From JAGTVG01 sp965365275 (GTDB taxonomy: Bacteria > Bacteroidota > Bacteroidia > Cytophagales > Cyclobacteriaceae): a DNA stretch of 64,000 nt. The position numbers and the translations under genes are program-made. The notes below the pieces were generated by a model. The model was not told the origin of the DNA. It ran no database searches and saw only the letters and a program-made list of their open reading frames with translations. Below, piece after piece: positions 35,912 to 45,113 of the stretch (the first letter of the stretch is position 1; each line of letters begins with the position of its first letter). The stretch spans positions 1-64,000 of the forward strand of contig CBDUBA010000001.1 in NCBI GenBank assembly GCA_965365275.1, given 5' to 3'.

Positions 35912-37156
35912 CTAAAACTGTATTGGATAGGTTAAATCCTCTTCCCCTCTTCTGACAACTACCTCCGTTGCATCACCTTTTTTAAATTCTGACAAGGCCT
36001 TCATATAGCTCATCATATCCGTAACCTCAATCTCACCAAGTTTTATGACCACATCACCAGCTAATAATCCGGCCTTCATTGCTGGTTTATCTTCACTGAC
36101 ACCATCAATTCTCATTCCATTGCCATCAAACATATAATCAGGAACAACTCCAAGGGTAACGGTAAACCTGGGTGTGTCCCTCGATTCATCCTTGGTTTTA
36201 CTAAACGCGAGTTTGTCATTTTCATCCAACCTGGTTATAAGAGAATCAATATAGGCTGTTACGGCATAAACTCCTTCATAATTAATTTTATCTGCATCAT
36301 CAGAAGGTTTGTGATAGTCTTCATGTTGTCCGGTAAAAAAATGAAGGACTGGTATATCCTTAAGATAAAATGACGTATGATCACTAGGTCCTATACCAGA
36401 TTCGGTTGTTATCAGTTTAAGTGAATCGATGCCAATATCGTCAATAATATCTTTCCAATCTGGTGAAGTCCCTGTACCATTAATTGCAAGCGCATTTTCA
36501 TCATTAAGGCGACCCACCATGTCCATATTGATCATATAATTGGCTTCACCTAAGTCAATGGTTGGATTCTTACTAAAATAGTTAGACCCAAATAATCCCT
36601 TCTCTTCACCTGAAAAAGCAATAAACAAATAATTGTTATTTACATTCCGGCCCGTTAATTCCTCTGCAAGAAGGAGAAGGGCAGCTACTCCACTAGCATT
36701 ATCATCTGCTCCATTATGGATTGATGAATCCCCTTTGTAAAGTGAATTTTCATCCCCGTATCCAAGATGATCAAAATGAGCTCCAATTATTATGGTATTG
36801 GCAGCTTCGTTATCTAAATATCCAATGACATTTCGCGCGGTAATTTTAATTGAATCATCCGTAGGTGCAACATGAGGATTTTTTCTGGGTGAAAAGCTGA
36901 ATTCCTGGAAATAACCATCCGTACCTTTGGGAGATAGTCCGATCTCTTTAAATCTGCCTGCGAGGTACTCAGCAGCTTTAGCAGCACCAGGTGACCCAGT
37001 CTCCCTTCCTTCGAGTTCATCACTGGCCAGAAAGTTGATATCATTTTGCAGTGATTTTATAGCTGATTCATGCTTTCCGGGCTGTTCACATCCGGCTAAA
37101 TATATAAAAAAAACAAGGCTTAAGAATAATAAGTGTATATTTTTGTCCATCTTCAT
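35912..37156 (-). CDS. M28 family zinc peptidase with C-terminal PDZ domain, lipoprotein
   Basis: 414 residues. Lipoprotein signal ending in IYLAGC with Cys at residue 23. Peptidase M28 core at about 105-305: IIIGAHFDHLGYGDE (zinc His and Asp), HNGADDNASGVAALL (bridging Asp), AFSGEEKGLFGSNYF (catalytic and zinc Glu), INMDMVGRL (zinc Asp), then GPSDHTSFYLKDIPVLHFFT (last zinc His). A PDZ domain follows at about 330-414 (KPAMKAGLLAGDVVIKLGEI). All metal ligands are present, so it is likely an active aminopeptidase facing the periplasm or the surface. Confidence 0.93.
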   Translation of the reverse strand: MKMDKNIHLLFLSLVFFIYLAGCEQPGKHESAIKSLQNDINFLASDELEGRETGSPGAAKAAEYLAGRFKEIGLSPKGTDGYFQEFSFSPRKNPHVAPTDDSIKITARNVIGYLDNEAANTIIIGAHFDHLGYGDENSLYKGDSSIHNGADDNASGVAALLLLAEELTGRNVNNNYLFIAFSGEEKGLFGSNYFSKNPTIDLGEANYMINMDMVGRLNDENALAINGTGTSPDWKDIIDDIGIDSLKLITTESGIGPSDHTSFYLKDIPVLHFFTGQHEDYHKPSDDADKINYEGVYAVTAYIDSLITRLDENDKLAFSKTKDESRDTPRFTVTLGVVPDYMFDGNGMRIDGVSEDKPAMKAGLLAGDVVIKLGEIEVTDMMSYMKALSEFKKGDATEVVVRRGEEDLTYPIQF

Positions 37157-37235
37157 GCGATTTGTTTTGTTATTGAATAGGACAAATGTATATAATAGAG
37201 TTAGATTTTATTTATAGTATTAAATTTTTATTCTT

Positions 37236-38345
37236 ATGAATCGTTATTTGAGCTTAGTTCTTATTCTTGTATTTTTCCTGGGAGCCTGTTCCCAAAAACA
37301 ATCAAAAAAAGAAAACACTACATCTACATTTGATATTAATGCTGATACTCTGATACTTGAGGGAGAACGCCATTTTAAACACCTGAAACAATTAACTTAC
37401 GGAGGCGATAATGCCGAAGCATATTGGAGCTTTGATGATTCTAAATTGGTTTTCCAGGTAACAAATCCTAAGTGGGGAGACCAATGTGATCAGATATATT
37501 ATTTTAACTGGCAAGATGATGATATCATCAATAATAAACCACTCCTGTTAAGTACTGGACTTGGAAGAACAACCTGTTCATACTTTTTACCGGGAGACAG
37601 CCTTATAGTTTATGCTTCAACACATGCAGGTGACAGTAACTGTCCTCCTAAGCCCGAACCCCGATCCGACGGGAAATATGTATGGCCGATCTACAGTGAT
37701 TTTGACATATATGTAGCGGACTTAAAAGGCAATATTGTGCAGCAATTAACAGATGAGCCTGGATATGATGCTGAAGCAACGGTTAGCCCGAAAGGAGATA
37801 AGATTGTTTTCACTTCAATCAGAACAGGTGACCTGGAACTCTATACAATGAACCTGGATGGATCAAATGTAACTCAGATAACTGATGAATTAGGTTATGA
37901 TGGGGGTGCATTCTTCTCTCCTGACGGATCTAAGCTTATTTTCAGAGCATCCCGTCCTAAAACGCAGGAAACTATTGAAGAATACAAACAATTACTTGAA
38001 GAAGGATTAGTTAAGCCTACTGATATGGAGCTATTTATATGCAATGTAGATGGGACAGGCTTAAGACAATTAACAGACTTGGGGCAGGCCAATTGGTGTC
38101 CATTTTTTCACCCGTCAGGCGAAAAAGTAATTTTTGCATCCAATCACACAAGCCAGAGAGGATTTCCCTTTAATTTGTATATGATAAATATCGACGGCAC
38201 TGGCTTAGAACAAATTACCACTGATGGTATCTTCGATGCTTTTCCAGTGTTTTCAAATAATGGAAAATATCTGGTGTTTTCTTCCAACAGAAACAATGGA
38301 GGGACCAGGGATACCAATTTGTTTATAGCTGAATGGATGGATTAA
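37236..38345 (+). CDS. TolB-like beta-propeller lipoprotein
   Basis: 369 residues. The signal LSLVLILVFFLGACSQ puts the lipidated Cys near residue 18. The body is a PD40/WD40-like propeller of the TolB C-terminal type with repeated blades such as DAEATVSPKGDKIVFTSIRT, DGGAFFSPDGSKLIFRASRP, CPFFHPSGEKVIFASNHT and AFPVFSNNGKYLVFSSNRN. Between blades, DLELYTMNLDGSNVTQIT recurs. No peptidase domain is fused. It is divergent from the M28 peptidase across 79 bp. It is likely a surface or periplasmic binding scaffold; the ligand is unknown. Confidence 0.9.
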   Translation: MNRYLSLVLILVFFLGACSQKQSKKENTTSTFDINADTLILEGERHFKHLKQLTYGGDNAEAYWSFDDSKLVFQVTNPKWGDQCDQIYYFNWQDDDIINNKPLLLSTGLGRTTCSYFLPGDSLIVYASTHAGDSNCPPKPEPRSDGKYVWPIYSDFDIYVADLKGNIVQQLTDEPGYDAEATVSPKGDKIVFTSIRTGDLELYTMNLDGSNVTQITDELGYDGGAFFSPDGSKLIFRASRPKTQETIEEYKQLLEEGLVKPTDMELFICNVDGTGLRQLTDLGQANWCPFFHPSGEKVIFASNHTSQRGFPFNLYMINIDGTGLEQITTDGIFDAFPVFSNNGKYLVFSSNRNNGGTRDTNLFIAEWMD

Positions 38346-38368
38346 AATTGGATATAAATAGCACGAAA

Positions 38369-38440
38369 AAATCCCGGGATTTGCAGTTTTTACAACCATA
38401 TAACTAACCACCTAAAACTATTACCACATAAATCCCGGGA
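38369..38440. repeat. Inverted pair of CCCGGG palindromes
   Basis: AAATCCCGGGATTT at 38369-38382 and AAATCCCGGGAAA at 38430-38442. TCCCGGGATTT of the first pairs with AAATCCCGGGA of the second (11 bp) around a 47-nt loop. On the minus strand the first copy runs into TTTTTT, so it may end the minus-strand DinB operon; on the plus strand it lies 24 bp after the TolB-like gene. The loop is C/A-rich and unusual. Confidence 0.65.
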
Positions 38441-38564
38441 AATAACTAACAACTATTAGCTTTATATACTGTCTGTTCCTTGATTATAAAAACGTAATGT
38501 ACCAGAAATGTTTCGGGGATCTTAACAAATACTTTGACGTTTACAAGACAAATCTGCTAATAAA

Positions 38565-39089
38565 TTAGTCCGGTAAATTTTTTTGATTTAAATCCAGATC
38601 ACTGTAAAAGCCAAGATCCAAATTCCTGAGCATTTTAGTCCAGAATACGATCTGTCCTGTGTGGTATGAGAAATGCTCTACAACATGTAGTACAATACCG
38701 ATGGTTGATAATCTGAATCCCTGCACAGATCTAATTTTTAGTAGCGCATCCGGATTAAGATTCCTGATCACTTCTTTAGATTCTTTGACCACATCAGAAA
38801 GTCTGCCATATAATTCCGATTTTGATATCCCTCCCCTGGTGCTGAATTCACCGTCTCGATCACGTAAATCCTTTTCATTACCAAGGCCTGAAATTATGTA
38901 TTGGGTAATATTTCCGCAGAGATGTAAAATTTGATTTCCAATACTGTTTGTATTATTATTCGGGCTTTGCCAGATATCCTTTTCTTCAAGTTTATCAAGG
39001 CAGGATGCAATTTTTACCTGGTATTCATCCATTCTTGAAATGGCTTGTTCAATAAACTCTATCTCAAGGCTTTTACTGTCATCTGACAT
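38565..39089 (-). CDS. DinB superfamily protein
   Basis: 174 residues forming a four-helix bundle. The metal-binding histidines are in NSIGNQILHLCGNI (about residue 57) and VVEHFSYHTGQIVFWTKML (H at about 137 and 141). WQSPNNNTNSIGNQ is a standard entry into helix 2. Members act as metal-dependent thiol transferases or are of unknown role. It is the second gene of an operon after the class V aminotransferase, 27 bp apart. Confidence 0.88.
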   Translation of the reverse strand: MSDDSKSLEIEFIEQAISRMDEYQVKIASCLDKLEEKDIWQSPNNNTNSIGNQILHLCGNITQYIISGLGNEKDLRDRDGEFSTRGGISKSELYGRLSDVVKESKEVIRNLNPDALLKIRSVQGFRLSTIGIVLHVVEHFSYHTGQIVFWTKMLRNLDLGFYSDLDLNQKNLPD

Positions 39090-39116
39090 AAATAGTTGAT
39101 TTAAAAAACACGGAGA

Positions 39117-40610
39117 TTATAATTCAGACAAGAACCAGCTATTAAATATTGCATTATAGTCCTTGTCATATTTTTTATGATGAAATTCATTGGTCGACTT
39201 GTCAAGTATGTATTGATCTTTATATTCATCAATACTTTCACTGATTTCTTTAAGGGCTTCAATGATTTTTATAAGCTCATCATCTGTCATGGTAGGATGA
39301 ATACTTAATCGCACCCAACCAGGTTTAAGGGAGAAATCGCCATGATCTATATGATCCGTGATTGAATGAGACCGGTCATAATCCACGTTTAGCAGAAAAT
39401 GTCCATACGTTCCGGCACAGGAACAACCACCTCTTACCTGAATTCCATAGAGATCATTCAATAATCTGGTTAACAAGTTATGATGTATTCCTTCAATGTA
39501 AAAGGATATCACCCCAAGGCGGTCTTTTACATTATCAGCTAAAATCTTTAATCCCTTAATTTTTGGTAATTCCCTGAAAGCAATAGACAGAAGTTGCTTT
39601 TCCCGTTCTTCTATATTATCAACTCCCATTTGTTCCTTAAGTTGAATGCTTAAGGCAATTCTGAACCCCTGCATAAATCCAGGTGTGCCCCCGTCCTCAC
39701 GAGCTTCCACATCAGTAACATAGCTGTACTCATTCCATCTGTTGGTCCAGTTGACAGTTCCTCCTCCCGGATGGTCTGGTATCCTGTTTTTATAAAGTTC
39801 TTTATTAAATACCAACACACCGGTACTGCCTGGGCCTCCCAGAAATTTATGGGGGGAGAAATAAATTGCATCCAGCCTCATTTCAGGATCTTCCGGGTGC
39901 ATATCAATGTTTTCATATGGCGCTGAGGCGGCATAATCAATAAAACTATACCCACCATGTTGATGCATGATCTTTGATAATTCATAGATCGGCGGCTTGT
40001 ATCCGGTAACATTAGAACAAGCTGAAAATGCCCCAATCTTAACCTTGCGGTTACCGTATTTTTTTATTTCAATATTTAGTTTTTCAGGATCAACCAAAAG
40101 ATCCTTTGACGGCTCCAGTACAACAACATCCGCAATAGTCTCAAGCCAGGATGTATGGTTGGAATGATGTTCGAGGTGGGTTATAAATACTACAGGCCTT
40201 TCTTCTTCGGGTATATTACAGAATTTCTCTATTTTTTCAGGAATTTTTAAGCCAAGTATTCTCTGAAATTTACAAACCACGCCAGTCATACCCGTTGCTG
40301 AAGTAATTATTACATCTCCGGCATTAGCATTCACATGATTTTTTATGACTTGCTGCGCAAAGTGATAGGCATTGGTCATCAGGGTCCCGGTTTCGCTGGC
40401 TTCAGAATGTGTATTCCCTACCATTGGGCCTATTTCTTTTATCAATTTATCTTCAATGGGCTTATATAACCTTCCACTCGCTATCCAGTCAGCATAAATG
40501 ATCTTTTTATTTCCAAAAGGGGTTTCAATGTAGGAGTCAATCCCAATAATATTCCTTCTGAATCTTTCAAAAAACTTTTCCAAATCCGCCTTCTGTTCTA
40601 TGCCTTTCAT
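39117..40610 (-). CDS. Class V aminotransferase / cysteine desulfurase-like protein
   Basis: 497 residues, larger than cysteine desulfurases (about 400). PLP-binding Lys lies in FSPHKFLGGPGSTGVLVF near residue 254. HLEHHSNHTSWLETIADVVV and IGAFSACSNVTGYKPPIYEL are fold-type I landmarks, and FIDYAASAPYENIDMHP contains the PLP-contacting Asp. A Cys-rich RGGCSCAGTYGHFLL segment near 395-410 resembles the catalytic Cys loop. It may be a desulfurase or a lyase acting on an amino acid; the substrate is not known. It heads a two-gene operon with the DinB protein. Confidence 0.88.
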   Translation of the reverse strand: MKGIEQKADLEKFFERFRRNIIGIDSYIETPFGNKKIIYADWIASGRLYKPIEDKLIKEIGPMVGNTHSEASETGTLMTNAYHFAQQVIKNHVNANAGDVIITSATGMTGVVCKFQRILGLKIPEKIEKFCNIPEEERPVVFITHLEHHSNHTSWLETIADVVVLEPSKDLLVDPEKLNIEIKKYGNRKVKIGAFSACSNVTGYKPPIYELSKIMHQHGGYSFIDYAASAPYENIDMHPEDPEMRLDAIYFSPHKFLGGPGSTGVLVFNKELYKNRIPDHPGGGTVNWTNRWNEYSYVTDVEAREDGGTPGFMQGFRIALSIQLKEQMGVDNIEEREKQLLSIAFRELPKIKGLKILADNVKDRLGVISFYIEGIHHNLLTRLLNDLYGIQVRGGCSCAGTYGHFLLNVDYDRSHSITDHIDHGDFSLKPGWVRLSIHPTMTDDELIKIIEALKEISESIDEYKDQYILDKSTNEFHHKKYDKDYNAIFNSWFLSEL

Positions 40611-40758
40611 TCCAAATATATTTTACTCTGCAAAATAAGCGAATGAGCCGGATAAATTATCTGATAATTATCAGATTTTAGGAAGGCTATTTTGAACCGG
40701 CCTTTGTTTTGAAAATGAACCTGGATGATAAACTGAATTCAAAAGACCGGGTAGTAAT

Positions 40759-42117
40759 TTAATCAACTTTTATATTTTCATTTAGGGTATCGATAAGATC
40801 GTTGTAGCTTCTTTTTATCTGGACAAATGCCCTTTTTCGGTTCATCATTAAAAGTCGGATTTTAAACATCTCCCAGAATTTATGGATCCAGTTCTGGTAT
40901 ATCTTTGCCAGGATACCCGTGACCATAATGGAAACTATATAGAGTGCCACATACCATCCATTAGGAAAAAATTGATAAAATATTATAGCCTGTATTGTGT
41001 AGGTTACTGGAAATGACAATAAGCCTATTGCAAGTTTTACTGAGCTTAAAAAATGGTCGTCTTTAACAGCTGCTTGGCCGATCAGGTATGGCAATAATAT
41101 GGCAAGAAGATTATTCAGGAGACCATACATATATATTGGCCAGAAAATGATCAGCAGCAAATAATTGAATAACCTTTGTAATCTGGAATCAAAAAAATTA
41201 CCAAGGCAAACCGGATCAAATTCCGACCTGATCTTTTGCCTGAAGAATTTATTGTTTTTTGTCTCGAATGCTTTAAATTCCTTAGGATCACTTTCATTCC
41301 ATTCGTCTAATCCGGCAATGATCTTTTTATATGCAACAAATCTTTCAAGTAAATTTCTATACTTTAATTTAATCCGTCGCATAAAATGTGGAGTGTAAAT
41401 TTTCAGGACACTCTCATAGAATTTATAACTTTCAGTATGCTGAATATTTACTGTTAAGTCAACAAGATCATCATAGATCACAGCAGAAACATCGCTGAAT
41501 GCTTTAGCCTGATTTTTTTTGTAGAGCTTATTATAGTCTTCCAGAGTAATAGGTTCACCGAATTTTATAAAGATATCACTCTGAAACCTGGAATGATCAT
41601 CATAATTTATCCCTACCGGGATGATAACAAGATTATTGCTTTCAGGATAATCATTAATAGTCCTGAAGCCTATTCTGAGTAAACCTTTCCTGATAGCCCT
41701 TATCTTTCTGATCTTACTATGATTCCCTTCAGGAAAAATAGTCAGGTGCTTCCCTTTATTAAGAATATCGACACATTTACTAAATGTCTCCTCGTTTTTG
41801 GAAATAACATCAGTACTATCCCTCTGTCTGTAAACAGGCATCATCTTCAAGGTTCTCAGCAGGAAACTAAAAAAAGATTTTTTAAAAATATCTGCCCGAA
41901 CCAAAAAATATGGAATTTTCCGGGTAACCATCACAAGGAGGAGTGCATCCATAAATGCATACTGGTGATTAGGAGCAAATATGATCGGCTTACCTTTTGG
42001 AATATTATGACGGCCTACAACTTTAATACGCCTGAAATAGACCAATAATGCTAATTGTATCCATCCTTTCAGAAGTACAAGTCCGGGTCGGTGAAATAGT
42101 TTATAAAATCCCTTCAT
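40759..42117 (-). CDS. 1-acyl-glycerol-3-phosphate acyltransferase-like membrane protein
   Basis: 452 residues. The PlsC domain occupies about 30-230. Motif I is FAPNHQYAFMDALLLVM (NHxxxxD), and motif III is FPEGNHSKIRKIRAIRKG with FPEG followed by N-H in place of the usual G-T or T-R. VIIPVGINYDDHSRFQSD is motif IV. The C-terminal half has four to five membrane helices (LLLIIFWPIYMYGLLNNLLA, FPVTYTIQAIIFYQFF), as in the GPAT/DHAPAT-like group of Bacteroidota. Its ATG follows directly on the end of the dead symporter frame (TAA then ATG), so it once lay in an operon with that gene. Confidence 0.88.
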   Translation of the reverse strand: MKGFYKLFHRPGLVLLKGWIQLALLVYFRRIKVVGRHNIPKGKPIIFAPNHQYAFMDALLLVMVTRKIPYFLVRADIFKKSFFSFLLRTLKMMPVYRQRDSTDVISKNEETFSKCVDILNKGKHLTIFPEGNHSKIRKIRAIRKGLLRIGFRTINDYPESNNLVIIPVGINYDDHSRFQSDIFIKFGEPITLEDYNKLYKKNQAKAFSDVSAVIYDDLVDLTVNIQHTESYKFYESVLKIYTPHFMRRIKLKYRNLLERFVAYKKIIAGLDEWNESDPKEFKAFETKNNKFFRQKIRSEFDPVCLGNFFDSRLQRLFNYLLLIIFWPIYMYGLLNNLLAILLPYLIGQAAVKDDHFLSSVKLAIGLLSFPVTYTIQAIIFYQFFPNGWYVALYIVSIMVTGILAKIYQNWIHKFWEMFKIRLLMMNRKRAFVQIKRSYNDLIDTLNENIKVD

Positions 42118-42753
42118 TTAAGTGCAAGCTCGAATTGGTTTCGACCATATTTACCACCAGGCAGCAACATTAGCCATACTTACAATTCCTTCCATAAATG
42201 TGATTATTATTTATCCCAAACCAGAATTACGAATTCCAGTTTCTATTGCAATCGTTCTACTCTTCAATGTAGATAGACCCAACATTTTTCCATAGTAATA
42301 TCCAGTAATAATGGCAATTGAATTATTCAGGAATACAACAACAATCACCAGCTGAATATTATCTATAAAAATCTTATAATTATTCGAAAATGCAACAATA
42401 ACAAATAAAATAAAAATTACCATGGATGCTTTTTTAATTGGATCCAAAATTTTCGCGGTAGTTTCGGAAAAGCGGGATGAAAAATACATGCTCATAAGTA
42501 CAAGAAGTCAAAGAAGCAAGAGTATGTTTAATAACACGTCGGAAATTTTCAAGGTTTATATAGACTTTTCATTTCGAAAACCCATGTAAAGCCCCACCCA
42601 CAAGCTGAAATTCAGAGGTGTCATAAATATGGCATGTTGCATCTTAAACTCGAGTGCTATACTGAACATAACTAATCCGAGTGTAATATTAAGAACGCTT
42701 AAACTTTCCGGACTACAAGTAAGGCATACTTGTTTCAAGAGATCTTCCTGCAT
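42118..42753 (-). pseudogene. Bile acid:sodium symporter (BASS) family pseudogene
   Basis: One continuous minus-strand frame of 212 codons encodes recognisable BASS pieces but is broken by four in-frame stops: TAA 42556-42558, TGA 42508-42510, TAA 42211-42213 and TAA 42151-42153. The N-terminal part LNITLGLVMFSIALEFKMQH jumps to IFMTPLNFSLWVGLY, which normally lies some 80 residues further on, so an in-frame internal deletion is likely. TIAIETGIRNSGLG is the family signature. After the third stop the same frame reads IIITFMEGIVSMANVAAWW, the expected next segment. The transporter family is normally about 300 residues or more. Confidence 0.88.
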
Positions 42754-42861
42754 AAGATGAGCAATAAAGATGGAATATCAAGACATTTGGAATTTTGTCG
42801 AAGTAAAATTATCGATCCTTACCGGATCGTAATAACACTGATACTCCGATCTATACAGAAT

Positions 42862-42892
42862 AAAAAAAAGGTCTGAACTGCCATCCAGACCT
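42862..42892 (-). terminator. Intrinsic terminator of the sigma/DUF4252 operon
   Basis: On the minus strand AGGTCTG pairs with CAGACCT (7 bp, 10-nt loop) and runs into eight T residues. It lies 23 bp after the last DUF4252 stop. Confidence 0.88.
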
Positions 42893-42915
42893 AATAGATT
42901 CAGTGTATCAATTTA

Positions 42916-43446
42916 TCAGTTTTGCTTATCTTCCAGCTTATCCATATGTTCAGATCCCTTAATATCCAGATTATCCGTTATTTTTGCTATGGTTTTCATA
43001 TCGATCTCCCCACTGATGTTCACGATCACAAATTCATCCGGTTCATCCACAACAAGTAAAAGATCACTGATTTTTCCCTTTTTTTCCTTTATCAGGAAAT
43101 CTACATCCGTGTCGCCATCTCTGACGATCATCAGTTCATCATATTTTTCTTTCTTTACATCCTTTTTAAATTTTTCGATATCAGAATCCTGGAAATTATC
43201 TTCATTACGGTCAATAGAATGCACGTTAATAGCATCAATTTTACCCATAGCATCCAAAACCTCCTGGGCTTCCTCGTCATTCGTTTCTATTCCTGATAGC
43301 AGGTTCAGTATACCCCCGTCAATTCTCAGGGATAAGTACTTGCCATTATCCTTATACTTGTTGTGAAAATCCATTATGGCCTGGCTTTGACTAAAACCCG
43401 TAATGCCTGCCAGCATTAGGGAAAATAAAATAGCATATGTTTTCAT
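42916..43446 (-). CDS. DUF4252 exported protein, second copy
   Basis: 176 residues from ATG 43446: signal peptide MKTYAILFSLMLAGITGFSQ, then one DUF4252 domain. Marks are YLSLRIDGGILNLLSG, then EVLDAMGKIDAINVHSIDRN, KYDELMIVRDGDTDVDFLIK and LLLVVDEPDEFVIVNISGEI. It ends DLDIKGSEHMDKLEDKQ, very like its neighbour (TLDIDGFEHLDKVDK), so the two arose by tandem duplication. A frame extension to 43512 would overlap the previous gene and disrupt the signal peptide, so I use 43446. Function unknown; the family is usually linked to ECF sigma operons. Confidence 0.9.
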   Translation of the reverse strand: MKTYAILFSLMLAGITGFSQSQAIMDFHNKYKDNGKYLSLRIDGGILNLLSGIETNDEEAQEVLDAMGKIDAINVHSIDRNEDNFQDSDIEKFKKDVKKEKYDELMIVRDGDTDVDFLIKEKKGKISDLLLVVDEPDEFVIVNISGEIDMKTIAKITDNLDIKGSEHMDKLEDKQN

Positions 43447-43468
43447 CTGATTGTTGTTAAAGAGTTTA

Positions 43469-43987
43469 TTATTTATCGACCTTATCCAAGTGTTCAAATC
43501 CATCAATATCAAGCGTCTTTGATAATCTGGATATATCTTCCAGTTGAAGGTTCCCGGTCATTGTCATAAGGAAAAAATCCCCATCATCATCCTCTGCAAT
43601 TAACATGACGAACTCACTGATATGCCCGTCATCTTCATGTATAAGGAATTTTATTTCCTCTTCTCCTTCTTTAATGATCATCAATTCTTCAAATCCCTTG
43701 TCAGAAATGATCTTCACCGCCTTCCTGGATAACTCAGCACGTTGGGGGTATTCACTGGAGGTTAGTATCTTTAACCCATTAAGTTTCCGGATTACGTTCA
43801 TCACATCCTCTTCGTCTTCACTTTCCGGAATTTGAGCAATTAATTGAAACATTTTGCTGGTGATAATAATTGTTGTAAAATCATCACGTCTTTCATACTC
43901 ACTAAAATATTTTGTGATCACATCCTCCTGGGAAAATCCACTTGTGTATAACAGAACACCAATAACTATTATGATTAACCTTTTCAT
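43469..43987 (-). CDS. DUF4252 exported protein, first copy
   Basis: 172 residues with signal peptide MKRLIIIVIGVLLYTSGFSQ and a DUF4252 domain (FTTIIITSKMFQLIAQIPES, VMNVIRKLNGLKILTSSEYP, LMIIKEGEEEIKFLIHEDDG, VMLIAEDDDGDFFLMTMTGN). It precedes its tandem copy by 22 bp and follows the anti-sigma-like gene by 64 bp. A role in membrane-associated stress sensing is likely by context, not by known biochemistry. Confidence 0.9.
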   Translation of the reverse strand: MKRLIIIVIGVLLYTSGFSQEDVITKYFSEYERRDDFTTIIITSKMFQLIAQIPESEDEEDVMNVIRKLNGLKILTSSEYPQRAELSRKAVKIISDKGFEELMIIKEGEEEIKFLIHEDDGHISEFVMLIAEDDDGDFFLMTMTGNLQLEDISRLSKTLDIDGFEHLDKVDK

Positions 43988-44051
43988 GTTTATTTTTATT
44001 TATATTTTCAAACGGGATTGGTCCTGCAATAGCGGGACTCGTATCATATAT

Positions 44052-44549
44052 TTATAAATTTTCGTTTCGAATAATTTTTTCAGCTTTATTAAATTCTGAC
44101 AACTTCGTAATGTTGTCTTTTCCTTTATTCCATTTTTCCGAAACAAGCAATAAGGCTTTTTTGGTCTCTTCAAGAGCCTTCTCCGGATCCTTAAATGTAT
44201 CCTGAACCAATACAGAAGCTTTCTCACGTACGGCAATATATCTTTGATGAATCGTTACAAAAAACAGGATCAGGATAACCGCCGCGGCAACTTTATAATA
44301 AATATGCAGAAACCTCTGTTTCCTTCTCTTTTCTTTAGATTCAATCTCATTTACGACTCTTTCTTCAAAATCTTCAGATATTTTTACGTCCCTTTGAGAC
44401 TTGTAATATTGAAACAGAGGGCTGATCTCTTTAAGATCTTCAGGTATATCGTGACCTGATAAGTACTCCTGAAGGATTGATTCCTCTTCTAATGTAGTCT
44501 CGCAATTCCAATACTTTTCCAATAAGATTTTGATCTTGTTATAGTCCAT
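44052..44549 (-). CDS. Putative anti-sigma factor-like membrane protein
   Basis: 165 residues with one membrane helix at about 83-101 (VAAAVILILFFVTIHQRYI). The cytosolic N-terminal part contains YWNCETTLEEESILQEYLSG, the start typical of Bacteroidota proteins found directly after ECF sigma genes. There is no zinc HCC motif, so it is not a classical ZAS anti-sigma domain. The extracytoplasmic part is short and helical. The gene overlaps the sigma factor gene by 11 bp, suggesting coupled translation. The anti-sigma role is inferred from position. Confidence 0.75.
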   Translation of the reverse strand: MDYNKIKILLEKYWNCETTLEEESILQEYLSGHDIPEDLKEISPLFQYYKSQRDVKISEDFEERVVNEIESKEKRRKQRFLHIYYKVAAAVILILFFVTIHQRYIAVREKASVLVQDTFKDPEKALEETKKALLLVSEKWNKGKDNITKLSEFNKAEKIIRNENL

Positions 44550-45069
44550 ATTGGTCAGTTTTTAATAACTTTTTTCTAACGTTCTCTCTTGCCCTGAAAA
44601 GGGTAACTTTCACCAGGTTCTGGTCAATTCCTATTATATCACCAATTTCCTGGTAGGTATGACCTTCAATATCCCGAAGTACAATAACTTGTTTCTGTTT
44701 TTCAGAAAGTGAATCAATAATCTTTCTGATCCCGGTCATAGTCTCGGATTGTTCAACCATTTGTTCCGGATTAAAAAGCTCCTGCGTTTTATCCTCGACA
44801 TGATGAAGGTCTTTAAACTCAAGCCTGTTTGCTTTCAGTTTGTCAATTGTAAGATTCCTAGTAATGGTCATGCTCCAGGCTTCAATGTTTTTGATTTTAT
44901 CAAGATTTTTTCGCTTTTGCCATAATCGTATAAATACTTCCTGTACAATATCTTCGGATTCAGATTTATCTTTATTATAACTATAAGCATATCTGAATAA
45001 TTTATCCTTTAAAGGTAGTATCTCATTCTTGAAGTACTTCAAATGCATTTCAAAGGGAAGACGATTCAA
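44539..45069 (-). CDS. RNA polymerase ECF sigma factor
   Basis: 176 residues. Region 2 at about 15-85 includes LFRYAYSYNKDKSESEDIVQ then EVFIRLWQK and the -10 recognition helix AWSMTITRNLTIDKLKA. Region 4 at about 115-170 includes IDSLSEKQKQVIVLRDIEGH then TYQEIGDIIG and LVKVTLFRARENVRKKL. It heads the operon sigma, anti-sigma-like, DUF4252, DUF4252, which ends in a clear terminator. It probably autoregulates this operon. Confidence 0.95.
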   Translation of the reverse strand: MNRLPFEMHLKYFKNEILPLKDKLFRYAYSYNKDKSESEDIVQEVFIRLWQKRKNLDKIKNIEAWSMTITRNLTIDKLKANRLEFKDLHHVEDKTQELFNPEQMVEQSETMTGIRKIIDSLSEKQKQVIVLRDIEGHTYQEIGDIIGIDQNLVKVTLFRARENVRKKLLKTDQYGL

Positions 45070-45113
45070 TTATAAAAATGTTACAATAGCACAAAAAATA
45101 AAATGAAAAGCAT

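Noticed and set aside
42508..42510. TGA read as selenocysteine
   Set aside because: Three other in-frame stops are TAA, the family has no selenocysteine at this site, and no hairpin follows.
42211..42753. Two separate small membrane protein genes
   Set aside because: Both pieces lie in one frame and match successive parts of the bile acid:sodium symporter family, so they are remnants of one gene.
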